Position numbers and translations under genes: made by a program. The notes under the pieces were generated by a model. It did not search any database. It was not told the DNA's origin and worked only from the letters and a program-made list of their open reading frames with translations. This document shows positions 54,430 to 64,000 of a stretch of DNA of 64,000 bases, piece after piece (the first letter of the stretch is position 1; every line of letters begins with the position of its first letter). Source of the DNA: Polyporus tsugae. Lineage: Eukaryota > Basidiomycota > Agaricomycetes > Polyporales > Polyporaceae. The stretch is from assembly GCA_024305745.1 (NCBI GenBank), contig JAHRBS010000005.1, positions 1,736,001 through 1,800,000 of the forward strand, read 5' to 3'.

Positions 54430-56906
54430 ATGTCAGCCTCCCTCGCCCACTCGAAGCTCGACGCGCTCCCTGCGCTCGACATGGACTCTGATCGACTCGC
54501 ACGCGCTTGCGGCCAAGGTCCGTCCTTCTCCGCCAGGTCTTCCTTCTCGCAAGACGACACGGATACGTCTATCTGGGACAAACGGCCGCGCACGCCAGAA
54601 CGGAAGGGACAGACGCCTTCCTCGATGCAGCACGGCAGCCCGCTGCGGTGGGAGTACCCCGACTTCTCTGGCCTGGGGCTTGGCCTTGGCCGCCCTGGTC
54701 CTGTGTCGCCGCGAGGCATGCGTCCACGGCCGCACTCGGTGCGCGTGCCAGCGAGGGTGTCCCCGGTTCCCCCTATCCCCCATCGCCCTCGCTCATTCTC
54801 GCAGCCCGCTTCGATTCCTGTCTTCTCCCCCTCTAGTCCGCGCCCGGTGCTCCGCTCGCTGCAGGCCGTTTTGGACCGGGACGACGTGCAGCTGGGCGAC
54901 TGTCTGGACGTGCAGGGTCTGCTGGAACGGTGGGCGATCCACCGCCGTCTGCGCTCGGGTGCGGCCCTAGAGAGCCTCGCTGGTCAGCAGGGCGTCACCG
55001 ACAGTACGTACAAACCCCAGTTCTGTTGTTCGGAAGCAAAGGAAACGTGTAGGGACTGAGCGCATCCCGCAGAAACCTTCGGCTCACCTGTCAGTGTCGC
55101 GGTCAAGTGTGCTTCCATGTCGACTGTGCTCGGCGGCTACCAGCACCCCATTCCTTGGGTGGTTTATGCGTGCGTCGAGGAGCTGAATCGCACAGGTGCG
55201 TGTATGCTCGTTTGTTAACGTCTACGCAGTCGTTGATTGTTGTCTCCGTACGCCACAGGGATCTACCAGCCGGGCCTGTTTCGTGCAGTGCCACATCGCT
55301 CTCGATTGGAGAAGCTGATATCCGGATTCGATTGCGCGCTTTCATCGTCTAAGCCGGCCTTCGATTTCGAATCCCCATGCCCACCCTGCGCACCCACGGC
55401 CTCGAGCACGCGTGCATCACTCCGCAAGGAATCCATGGCCGACGTATGCGCGCTTCTAAAGTCATACCTGGACAGTCTTCCAGATCCCCTTCTTCACGAA
55501 AACATCACCAGCGCCTTGCACCGTCTCTGCGTCGTACCCTCGGATAAGCGTGAGCAGGAGAAACTGGGTTGCGAGCGTCGCGAGAGCACCGGATACTTCC
55601 ACGCCCCGCCGTCCATCGCACATCCACCGTCTGCAGCTTGCGCGCACGCGCGGACACGCTCCGACCCCGTCTCGCCCAGGTCGCTTTCGCCACTATTGAT
55701 GACGCCCAGCGAGAAGCGGTCCGCAGACTTGTCGCTCGAGAGCGCGCAGGTCCATATCGCGCAACACCTCCTCCGCCTCGCGGCCCCTCCCCTCTGCTCG
55801 GTCTTCGCGTACCTGTGTGCCTTCTTCACGCAGCTCCCGCTCTCCCCCGACAACGGCATCACCCTCGAGGACGTCTCACGCATGTTTGGACGCTCCCTCG
55901 CCGGCGGACCCGTCTCGACGCGTAATGCAGTCCTCATGTGGCTCCTTGAGCGGTGGCCGCGGATCGCAGACGGCCTTTTCAGCATCTGTGTCGCAGAGTC
56001 GGACGAGAGCGAGGACGTGGCGCCGTCGATGTACCCCCAATACGCCCCCGGGTCTGCGATCACACCCAACACGGACGACACCACGCAGACGCTGGATAGT
56101 ACTCCACACGTCTCCTACCCAGTGCCTGAGGTGTCGATCATGGCGGCGCGCCGGGGCTCGGCCGTCTCGTTGGACGGCGCCGAGTCGGTGTTCACCGCAT
56201 CCACCGCGGAGAGCGACGACGGCGTGCACGATGTCCGGACCCCGTTCAGCGGCGAGTTTCCTCCGCTGCCGCTCCCCGCTGTCCGGGAGTACGAGTTCGA
56301 GTGGGAGGAGCCCCCGTCCGTCTATCCTATGCTCAACGGAGGAGTCGAGAACGGGATCATCGCGCTGTCGTCCGTCCAAGCCCACAGCCCGGGGACGAGC
56401 TCCAAGGCGATCCTTGCTCTCGGTGAGTGCCTGGGCCTCTTACCGGCGCGACTCGGCTCCACCGTTCGCTGACTCGCTCCCCCGGTACGCCAGATTCGGA
56501 CGCGTTTCTCGACTTCAAGCGTCCCGCGAACTCAAACAGCCGCACGGACAGTCTGCGGTCTTCATGTGCGTTTTGAAACCCTCGTGCCGCCTCGACGTCT
56601 GGAGCCGAGCTGATGTTGTTGTTGTCGTTCCGCTGTGTAGCCCCTCATTCGCCGCCGCCCGATTCCGAATACGAGAGCCCCTCTCCGTCGGCCGTCTGCT
56701 CACGATCGGCCTCGCGGGCGCTAGGTGCGTCCGATGGCGCGAGCAGGCATCCTCCGGCGGACTCGTCTCTGTCCATCCTCAAGAAGCTTGGCGTCCGGGA
56801 GTCGAGCCCCCATCGGTCGCCGAGCGCGCGCAAGAGGAACACTGCTGCCCGCTACCGTGCCGTTTCCGACGGTGATCCTGCTCCCAACGGCACTGTCGAG
56901 CATTGA
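54430..56906 (+). CDS. RhoGAP-domain protein, 732 aa
   Basis: GTPase-activating protein that switches off Rho/Cdc42-type GTPases, hence actin and polarity. Exons 54430-55003, 55073-55195, 55259-56422, 56494-56565 and 56641-56906 close exactly in frame. The start in ACCATGTCAG is preferred. Residues 1-185 are Ser/Pro/Arg-rich and disordered. The RhoGAP domain starts TFGSPVSVAVKCAS and HPIPWVVYACVEELNRTGIY. The arginine finger is in QPGLFRAVP (family GxFRxxG), then LEKLISGFD, LLKSYLDSLPDPLLHENITS, and the last helices QHLLRLAAPPLCSVFAYLCA, DNGITLEDVSRMFGRSLAGG. An extra 42 residues between KREQEK and SADLSLES interrupt the domain. The C-terminal 300 residues are acidic, then basic, and end in a nuclear-signal-like RKRNTAARYR. 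Neighbouring genes give no context. Confidence 0.9.
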
Positions 56907-58899
56907 ATCCCCTGGCGTTTGTCACGTTCTTGGCCCTCGTGCTTGTCCTTCCTCCCGCACGGTATTCACGTTCCCAGCGGGGGATCGACGGGTCGCTCTC
57001 GTTCGGAGTCGGACAGTGCGCAAGGACGGACGTTCCTGTGCATCACGCTTCTTTCTTCCTTTCTTTTTTGGGTTGCAGGGCGGGGCCTGCGCCGTCCTGC
57101 GGGTGATATATGACGGGATCCGGAACTTTTCCCTTGGTGTTTTTTTGGTGTGATTATCGCTATGCGGCTCTCACTATCCTTCCCTCTCGCATTTCCCATA
57201 CACGCCCCTTCCCCCCCATCCCTCTCGTCTCCATCCCTCCGAAAACACGCTATCTATCTACCCTAGTCACAACCACTGCCCCCCATAGACAGACACGGAC
57301 CTCGCGTCCGTGCGCACGTGTGTACTATGATTATTGGCTCTTCTTCTCGTCCGGAGCCGTCCTCGCTAGTCGTCTCGCTGTCTGTATCAATAGTTCCCTG
57401 CGACAACCGGCTTCGCAACAGTATTTGTATCCATACGTAGTACTAGTGCGCATATATGGCATAGCAATCCCACCTCGAGTGGGCTGATCGACTTAATCCG
57501 GAGTCTTTGCCTTCCTACATCTGACGACGAGACGACGTCATGGCCGGGTATGACGATTTCCTGACCAGGCGGTCTGGGCAGGAATATTGATAATTGATAT
57601 TGTATCAGGCACGGTCGCCACTGCCCGTGTCAACTCGTGGAAGAAATGAAGCTAAGGTGCAAGGGGGGTATTCTGTGCCTACCCGCGCAGCCTAGTGTGC
57701 GTGTGCGGTGGGCCCGCTGCACATGCAGCCTCAGCTGGTGGCCAGCCATGGGTCGCCCATGGGTGGGCTCGGAAGTTGGGATGGACTCCCACGATCTCAA
57801 CTGTAGCTTGGTGATCGAGGTAGCCATTTGCAGCGTTGAATTCATTCTATTGGATGTTTGACCACATCAAATCGAACTCGCACGGCCAGGGTGGTTCTGA
57901 AAAATAGGATGCAGTGTCGAAGAGTAAAAAATCGTACTCTAGCAAATGTGAGGGGAGCGTGACGGGTGCGCGCGAAGCCGAGTCGAGTCTCGGCAGACCA
58001 GGGACGGGATGTCAGTGCATACCTTCAGTGCGTACGGATAAGGCGGGCAGGCGCGCACTAGTAGCAGGCGAGCGAGCGTAGCAAAGAGTGGATGTCGATT
58101 GAGCACATACGGTGCGCGAAGTCGTCCGAGTGATTCGAAACAGTCGTGGAAGAAGGAAGGAAGCCAGGAATCTTGTTCATGGAGTACTACCAGTATCTGT
58201 GATGCAGGGGAACGTCCCGTTGGTGCGGGCGGGAAGACAGCTGTGGTTAGTGTCCTTGTGTGCTGACGGCTGTACAACTAACATAGGAATAGACGCAGAA
58301 CTTAACTACGACGCACATGGACCCTTCAAACGTCAGATCGGGAGACGCCTCTCCATATTTCCCAGTCTTTGTCTATAAGTTCGAACCCCCTGGATGGAGA
58401 ACAGAACATCAGTTCTGACTTGGAGGTGAGCTGAGAGTTACGCCACAACCTTACATATTGTCCAGTGAGGAAAAGACGCCATCCGTAAACTTCAGGTTAG
58501 AGCAGTGTACTGTCGGAGGAAGCGTATACTCCTCCAACACTTCGACAGAAAATAAGTGGAAGGAGCCGCGTACGCATGTCCACTCCTGCATCTGATGACT
58601 TTCAGTCACATCTGACAATAGTAGCGCAGCAATGTACGTACCTTTCGGACGTCGAAGAATCTTGCACATACATAGACTCAATGCTTGGCCAGGCTGTCCT
58701 CGCACACGCAAAACTAAAACTCATACGATGTGTAGCGATCACCATGTGGAACCTTCGATCACACAAGCATGCTCGTCAATGACAGGGTCGCAGAGACTAC
58801 AAGGATCACTTGCCTGCACACGCCAGCGCAGCACGCACCTGTATCCTGCTGCCACCCAAGACCGAAACGTTCTCCCCGACGGTGCTCCAGCGACATTCT
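56907..58899. other. Intergenic, nothing recognised
   Basis: The first 500 bp is pyrimidine-rich and likely includes the RhoGAP 3' UTR. No coding family, repeat or RNA gene recognised. Confidence 0.45.
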
Positions 58900-59450
58900 T
58901 TACATGGTGATAGTATATTCCTCCGACGCTGGGCCTCTCGATCGTCGCCTTCCGCTTTCTCTTCTTGTTCGCTCCTCCGTCTGCTTGTTGGATTCATGCC
59001 ACTTGCTCAGCATACTTGAACGGCGCTCGCGTCAGCCGAATGAGAATAGAGAACATGATGACGAACCTACCTGTCCACCTTCATGCCAAGCTGAACGAAG
59101 TTGAGCATGGCCACAAAGGCGATGGCCCGTCAGACCGCAAATGCGTGACGACAGAGGGTAACCAGGGACACGAGCGAGTCGGCGGAACCTGCGCGTGCAC
59201 TGTGACTCTCCCACAGCAACGGGTCCTGAGTCTGAATGTTCAGAGTCTTCATCCCTGCGAACCAGGATTTGCACTGCTTGTCGTTGAGGTCGCTCTCGGG
59301 TCCTTATAACAGGGAGCGCAGGAAGAGGTGCGCCTGCCGATCGGCGGATTCGAGTTTCTCGGGATCGTCAGCATATACCCAGCACAGCTCGCCGTACCGG
59401 ACTCCTCAGCACCCGTGATGCAAAGGTCTTCGTCGACGTCCTCCATCTCT
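58900..59450 (-). pseudogene. Possible decayed ORF of unknown family
   Basis: One minus-strand frame from about 59405 to 59065 reads like protein: YGELCWVYADDPEKLESADR, QAHLFLRSLL, GPESDLNDKQCKSWFAGMKT, DSLVSLVTLCRHAFAV and RAIAFVAMLNFVQLGMKVDR. It is broken by TAA after RSLL and TGA after HAFAV, both of which could arise by C-to-T change from CAA and CGA. A GTAGGT donor follows at the end. No family was recognised and the upstream exons could not be resolved, so this is a tentative call. Confidence 0.35.
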
Positions 59451-60993
59451 CCGGCCTCCTTATGCTTTCGCGTGAACGCGCGTGGGACGCGCGCCCGCTT
59501 GGGACTCTTCTTGCCGATCGCCCTCATCGTCGTCAGGTCAGCCCGCGTCGGGCTCGTCCTCCTCACCCGGCTCTTCCTTACGAAGACGACGACTGCGACG
59601 GATTGCACTCTGTGGCGCTCGGAGGGGAGCTCGTGCAGGCGGCGCGGGATGATCCTCAGTACGCGGGACCACGCAGCGGCCTCCAGCAACTCCACTCCTG
59701 ACGGACGCCTGTTCTCGAACAAGAGCACCATCCAAAGCGAAGACGGACTGGGCTGCGCCGAGATGCTGTCGACGCTGTGTGCAGGCGTTCGCCGTACGCT
59801 TGGATGACGAAGGGACACGACAGGAAGGGTGGCGATCGGAAGAGCGTGAATGAGAGGAAGAGTTGGGGCGGAGGTGTATCGAGTGGAATAGAGATGCGCC
59901 TTGGGAAGAAAGTTGTCGGCTCTGGTGATGCTTGTCAGGCAGGCGGATAGGCGGATGGACTACGGATGCGCGACGTACCTCGATCTCAGAACGATCACCT
60001 TCGCCCATCTCTGCCTCCTACATCCATCGACGTCGTAGAAGTTGGGGTTTCTGGAGCGGGGGGAGCACCGGGATGTAGCCCGAGCGGATGTTTCAGATCG
60101 GAAGGAGGGGAAGACTGCTCGTCGTCGAGCCAGCGGGGCGAGGATCTGCCGGCCGCTAAGATCGATGGACAGCATAACCTCTCGCAGAGCCCGGACTTGG
60201 TCAGCGGACAGCCGCAGTGTCCTGTCCTGCGATGCATCATTCATCAGTCTGAAAGGTGCAAGTCGAAGAGTCCTCGACATAACTCACCGCCATGATGATA
60301 GACAAGTCGTCCGCGAGGCAGAGAGATGGGAAAGGGAGAAGGCAGGAAGCTTTAGCTCACAAGGTTCGAACTCGAAGCAGACGAACGCGCGAGGCAATTC
60401 CTCCATTGGGAGGAGTCGACCCGACCGCATAAGGCCAGGCGTTTTTGCAAGCGCAGAGTAGAGTAATGTTACGAGCATTGAATCATATAGCGACGGGTCC
60501 TGCCGCAGTCGTAGGTGAAGAACAAGAGGGGACGGTAGGGCATATACAAGCTCACCACATCCTGTATCTGTATCACCTATACCATCTTCAAGAATGCTCT
60601 CATGCCTACCCTGCTCCCTGCTCGCATTCAGAGTCTCCCAAAACTTCTCCTATTATCCCCATTCCAAAGCACCAGGTCGCCAAAATGTTTCACGTAAGGA
60701 AAGCCTGCAAAAATCCGAGGGTGCGCGTGTGTGGAAGGCGAGAATGCGGATCGCTCATGGCCGGCGATTTAGCCTTGCGTAGCGTAGACAAGGAGAGAAG
60801 CCTCGTGAGGGAGGAGAAGGGAAAGACGGCGGGGATGGTGATGGTTGTACTGGTGTAGGACAAACATGTGGCATTCCGAGGGCAACCGCCCACAGTAGCG
60901 CCAACCGCTACGCATGGTAAATTGGTACTACCTCCCTTCTCCCCTGAGTCCTCCTTGAACTCGCATCCAACGGATCGCTACTTCTCTGACCTA
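59451..60993. other. Unresolved GC-rich region, possible 5' part of the decayed ORF
   Basis: All minus-strand frames are largely open because of base composition. A possible start exon (MADRTLRLSADQVRALREVM, about 60245-60190 after an intron) is coding-like, but the chain to the downstream fragment could not be made. Confidence 0.35.
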
Positions 60994-62520
60994 CATGGAA
61001 GAAGTATTCACTCCCGACATTAATGTAAATTGCTCCGGACCACCAGCAGTCCTACATATCCCCACCGAGGTCTGCGAAAACATCAACGATATGCTATACT
61101 CGGAGTAGTCGAGAACATCACCACCCTCCATAGCTGCGCTCTCGTCTGCCGGGCCTGGCGTGTTCGCCCCCAGAGGATGCTTTTCTACAAGGTCCAGCTT
61201 GCCGATGGCACCTCCCTCCATCGGCTCTCCACGATCCTTGACGCTGCACAGGATCTTCGTGGCTACGTGCATGGAGTCGATCTACTCGGATACCACCTAC
61301 AGACCACACCAAGCACTTTCACACTTTTCCCTGTTGTTTTAGCCGGAACGCTGCCCAACCTCAGGCGGATAGATATACGGCACGTTCCCCAAGGCAGCAC
61401 ATGGTTCCCCAGGACATCGGACCCGCCGGCAAAAGCGAAGTTTCTACCGTACATCCCCCTTCAACCCCGCTTCCCAACCGTTCTCTCCTCCTTCACGACT
61501 GTTTCAATTCTGCGGCTCGAATCCACCACATTCCGTTCCTTCAGCGAATTCGCGCGAATGCTCCACGGCCTCCCAAACTTGGAGACTCTCGCAGGCGATG
61601 GCGTCCGCTGGAGTACCCTCGGCCGCGCCGATTTCACGAAGCCACCTGACTGGGTAGCTTGGAGACGCATCCTTCCTCCTTTTGCGCCAAACCTTCGAGC
61701 GCTATGGGTACGTATCCCCACCGTGATGATTCCTTGTGGCATAGTAGTCATCGTGTTTTCAGCTCCTGGACATCCCTATGGATGGGGCAGAAAGGCTGAT
61801 ATTGACGCGAGGACCTCATCTGGCATGGTTGGAAATGACGATTCCTCTGTCGTCGGACAGTACTGAGGAGCCCGCCCGTGGTATGTATTCCCTGTTTCTG
61901 ATAGAGTATTCTGATTTGACCACCCAACGGTGCTACGCTGACAGGCGGAGGAATCGACTTGAGTTCATGCACAGGACTCCAGACGTTGGAAATCTCACTT
62001 GCACGAGGGTTCTCGATGATCACCCATGCCGGGTTTGTCAATGAGCTGCTTACCTCTTGGAAACCTCAACACCTGGAACCAGTTATGGCGTTGAGGGTGT
62101 ATCAGGAGTCGCAGTTTACTCGTCGCGGCTTTGCGGATATTTTGCGTGGTCTCGGCACCGTTATCGAGACGTGGCTCCAGACGGTTGAACAGCCCTCTCC
62201 CGCCGCCGGCTCCGAGGACCACCATGGTGTGCAATATCGGTTGCTTGTTGTGATTTATGACTGGGAAGCGGAGAGGGAGTGGTGGTCGGACCTTGTCGAC
62301 AGTTGCTTCCCGACGTGGTTGCAGTTGGGGCTGCTGAGTTGGGACTTCAATACACGTGAGTACTAGCAGTAGTACCGTTATCGAGCTGGATTTTATCGAT
62401 GACTTCTTGTACAGCACCCAGCGCACCTTTCCAATGGGCCCCCGAGAAGGAATCTCCGCAGTCTGATGCTGTCCCTCAATCTCAACTTGAGGACGTCACT
62501 TCCAGTTCCTCATCCAAGGT
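60994..62520 (+). pseudogene. F-box protein with a frameshift in the F-box
   Basis: F-box relative of the 10-21 kb family, on the plus strand. It starts at 60994 (MEEVFTPDINVNCSGPPAVL), and the F-box begins LHIPTEVCENINDMLY. Near 61105-61112 the frame ends in TAG and the domain continues one frame over (VVENITTLHSCALVCRAWRV). From there to 62520 the model is clean: exons to 61707, 61763-61880, 61945-62355 and from 62415, with in-phase introns. Segments are AGTLPNLRRIDIRHVP, SFTTVSILRLESTTFRSFSE, LPNLETLAGDGVRW, LTRGPHLAWLEMTIPL and WWSDLVDSCFPTWLQLGLLS. These align by pattern with the intact gene at 19555-21393 (LRALHCGDVNW). A single indel could have killed it, or it may be a sequencing error. 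The 3' end was not fixed. Confidence 0.75.
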
Positions 62521-62829
62521 AAAGTCGTTTCCAAGATATTCAGCAGTAACATCCCGCTCACACCTGTACGTTAGGGTAATCTTTCGCCCCATGCATCAGA
62601 AGCTGCCTAGAGCAAGTCGCTATTCAGTATCTCTCAGTATATTGAGATCCCGGGGTCCACGTTCTCGGTGTTCACTTCTCCACAACCCGGCAACCCCAAC
62701 CCTACCAGCAGGCTGTATTCGACCGCTCGTTGTTCCGCAAATCATACACGGCGGCTCCGACATGAATCTCTCGCACGCGTTCTCTCCTTCCGCAACGTCC
62801 ATCTGGCCCGGACCGGTCCGACACCCTCC

Positions 62830-63530
62830 AATCCTTCATGTTCCTCGCGGTCCGATGTCGGAGTCCCTCACGCATCCTGGACATCCTATACATACTGTCA
62901 ACATGGCCCTATTCTTCACCCTCGTCAGCCCGCTCGCCCCGCTTCGGTCCCCCGAGTTCGTTTACCGTACGCCTTCCTCGACCTCGTCCGCTACCACCCC
63001 GACGGCGCCCCCGACGACAGCGGCCCCGACCCCCGCCCACTGCGCGCACGCCCCGCGCGGGGGGGGAGCTCATCATCAGCACGTATTAGCGGACAAGCGA
63101 GACCTCAGACAATCGGCGCGCTCGTGCAGCCAGTGTTCACCTTAGCCGACCTCCGCAGCGTCACGGTCGGCGCCGCGCACGGTGTATATCACGTCACCAA
63201 GGGCGACCTGGCGCGCATACGCGTACGCGCGTGGCCGACGCCGACTCCCGCCATCCAGACTGGGCGACGGCGACACCGCGCGATGGAAGCCCTCGCGCAC
63301 TTCGCGTTGCACTACCCGCGGCCGGAGTTGTGCACGCGCGTCCTATCGCCTATCGCCGCGAGCACACTGGTGCCGGAGGAGGCGGTGAAGGAGGTCGGGA
63401 GGCACAGGGGAGCGTACCTCATCATGCTAGCCAACTCGTACGGGGTCGAGGACGCGAAGGGGGTCGGGCGGTACGCGTTCTCATCGTTGCCTACGTTGCT
63501 TATGCCGCGCATGGATCCGAAGTATAGAGG
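62830..63530 (+). pseudogene. Decayed paralogue of the 48.7-50.5 kb F-box/LRR gene (C-terminal half)
   Basis: Readable blocks follow the order of that protein: NMALFFTLVSPLAPLRSPEF (compare DMTLFFTLLNPLEALTSLEL), then in a new frame ALVQPVFTLADLRSVTVGAA, YHVTKGDLARI, MEALAHFALHYPRPEL, LVPEEAVKEVGRHRG and GVEDAKGVGRYAFSSLPTLL (compare KDARGVGRYVFVLFPRLLMP). There is a frame change near 62955, a deletion in the middle, and a scrambled C-terminus. The F-box half is not found. The orientation is opposite to the intact gene. Confidence 0.75.
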
Positions 63531-64000
63531 TTACCTGGATGACACGAGGTGTTGCTGTGGGTGGCAATCTTCCAAGGAGCGTGGCGGGAGAAGCGTAGGT
63601 CGGAGGCGGAGAGGGAGAACATGGTGGAGGCTCGCGGCCTGGCAAAGCCCACCAGAGACAACGGTATCGACGTCTGAAACCCGGGTGTTAACTAGCCCCC
63701 AGCATGCTCAATTAAACTCACCACGAAGTCGAACGCATGTCGTGTACACAGCTATCCAGAAATGCCAGTATATGGCCACATTGAGCACTTGGCTGCATAT
63801 ACATTCGATTCAACACCTCACAGAGACACGGTGCATCCACCCACGCTCGCACCACATGTATGTACATGCTGCCGTACGTCGGGAATAAGTACATAGCCTC
63901 TGAGTCCGACATTGGGAAAGGAGCAGACGACGCGCGAGATGACAGTATCTGACAAAAAGAGAAAATTTGGTACTTGGGAGCGAGCGTATGCAGTGGAGGG
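63531..64000. other. Right edge of the window, nothing recognised
   Basis: No gene or repeat recognised after the decayed F-box/LRR copy. Confidence 0.5.

Noticed and set aside
58375..58400. AAGTTCGAACCCCC resembling a tRNA T-arm
   Set aside because: No matching D-arm or acceptor stem upstream.
1..64000. CRISPR arrays, bacterial operons, integrons or prophage
   Set aside because: The sequence is clearly eukaryotic, with introns throughout, and no regularly spaced direct repeats of that kind were seen.

Overview
The window reads as nuclear DNA of a filamentous basidiomycete, most likely an Agaricomycete (Polyporales-like). Genes are GC-rich and cut by short introns (about 45-120 nt, GTRNGY...YAG). 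The families present (group III-type G alpha, peptidase G1, CmcJ/NvfI-like, Hbn1/Frm2-type nitroreductase, DUF3669, DUF6533, expanded F-box families, a Ty3 chromovirus) are typical of such genomes. This placement is inference; no rRNA, tRNA or mitochondrial sequence was seen. All gene models below were built by hand and checked for reading-frame closure across introns.

Left part (1-30.5 kb): an intact five-exon G alpha gene (2.95-4.55 kb); a CmcJ/NvfI-like oxidoreductase gene broken by two compensating single-base frameshifts (8.9-9.8 kb); three related F-box genes on the minus strand, two decayed (10.5-11.9 and 17.4-19.1 kb) and one intact (19.6-21.4 kb); a decayed GH18 chitinase between two MITEs (13.1-14.95 kb); a secreted glutamic peptidase (15.6-16.5 kb); a small three-exon ACT-domain protein (21.6-22.1 kb); a larger F-box protein (22.4-24.0 kb); a nitroreductase (24.7-25.5 kb); a mitochondrial-type HotDog thioesterase (27.7-29.1 kb); and a Ser/Thr-rich secreted or GPI-anchored protein (29.9-30.5 kb).

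Middle part (31-48 kb) is a mobile-element island. It holds a nearly pristine Mutator-like element (173-bp terminal inverted repeats, 9-bp target duplication, intact transposase), a 1.16-kb non-autonomous hAT element with a perfect 8-bp target duplication, a DUF3669 pseudogene, and a complete 6.45-kb chromovirus. The chromovirus has two 446-bp LTRs, a self-priming primer-binding site, a predicted -1 frameshift site and one nonsense codon in pol. Next to it lie an ORF of unknown function and a DUF6533 membrane-protein pseudogene.

Right part (48.7-64 kb): an F-box/LRR-like protein, a paralogue of the Ser/Thr-rich secreted protein, a RhoGAP protein, and three decayed genes, two of them F-box relatives. 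Host functions are signalling (G alpha, RhoGAP), SCF-type ubiquitin adaptors (F-box) and secretion or cell surface. No co-functional cluster is evident. The theme is gene duplication and decay around transposon insertions.
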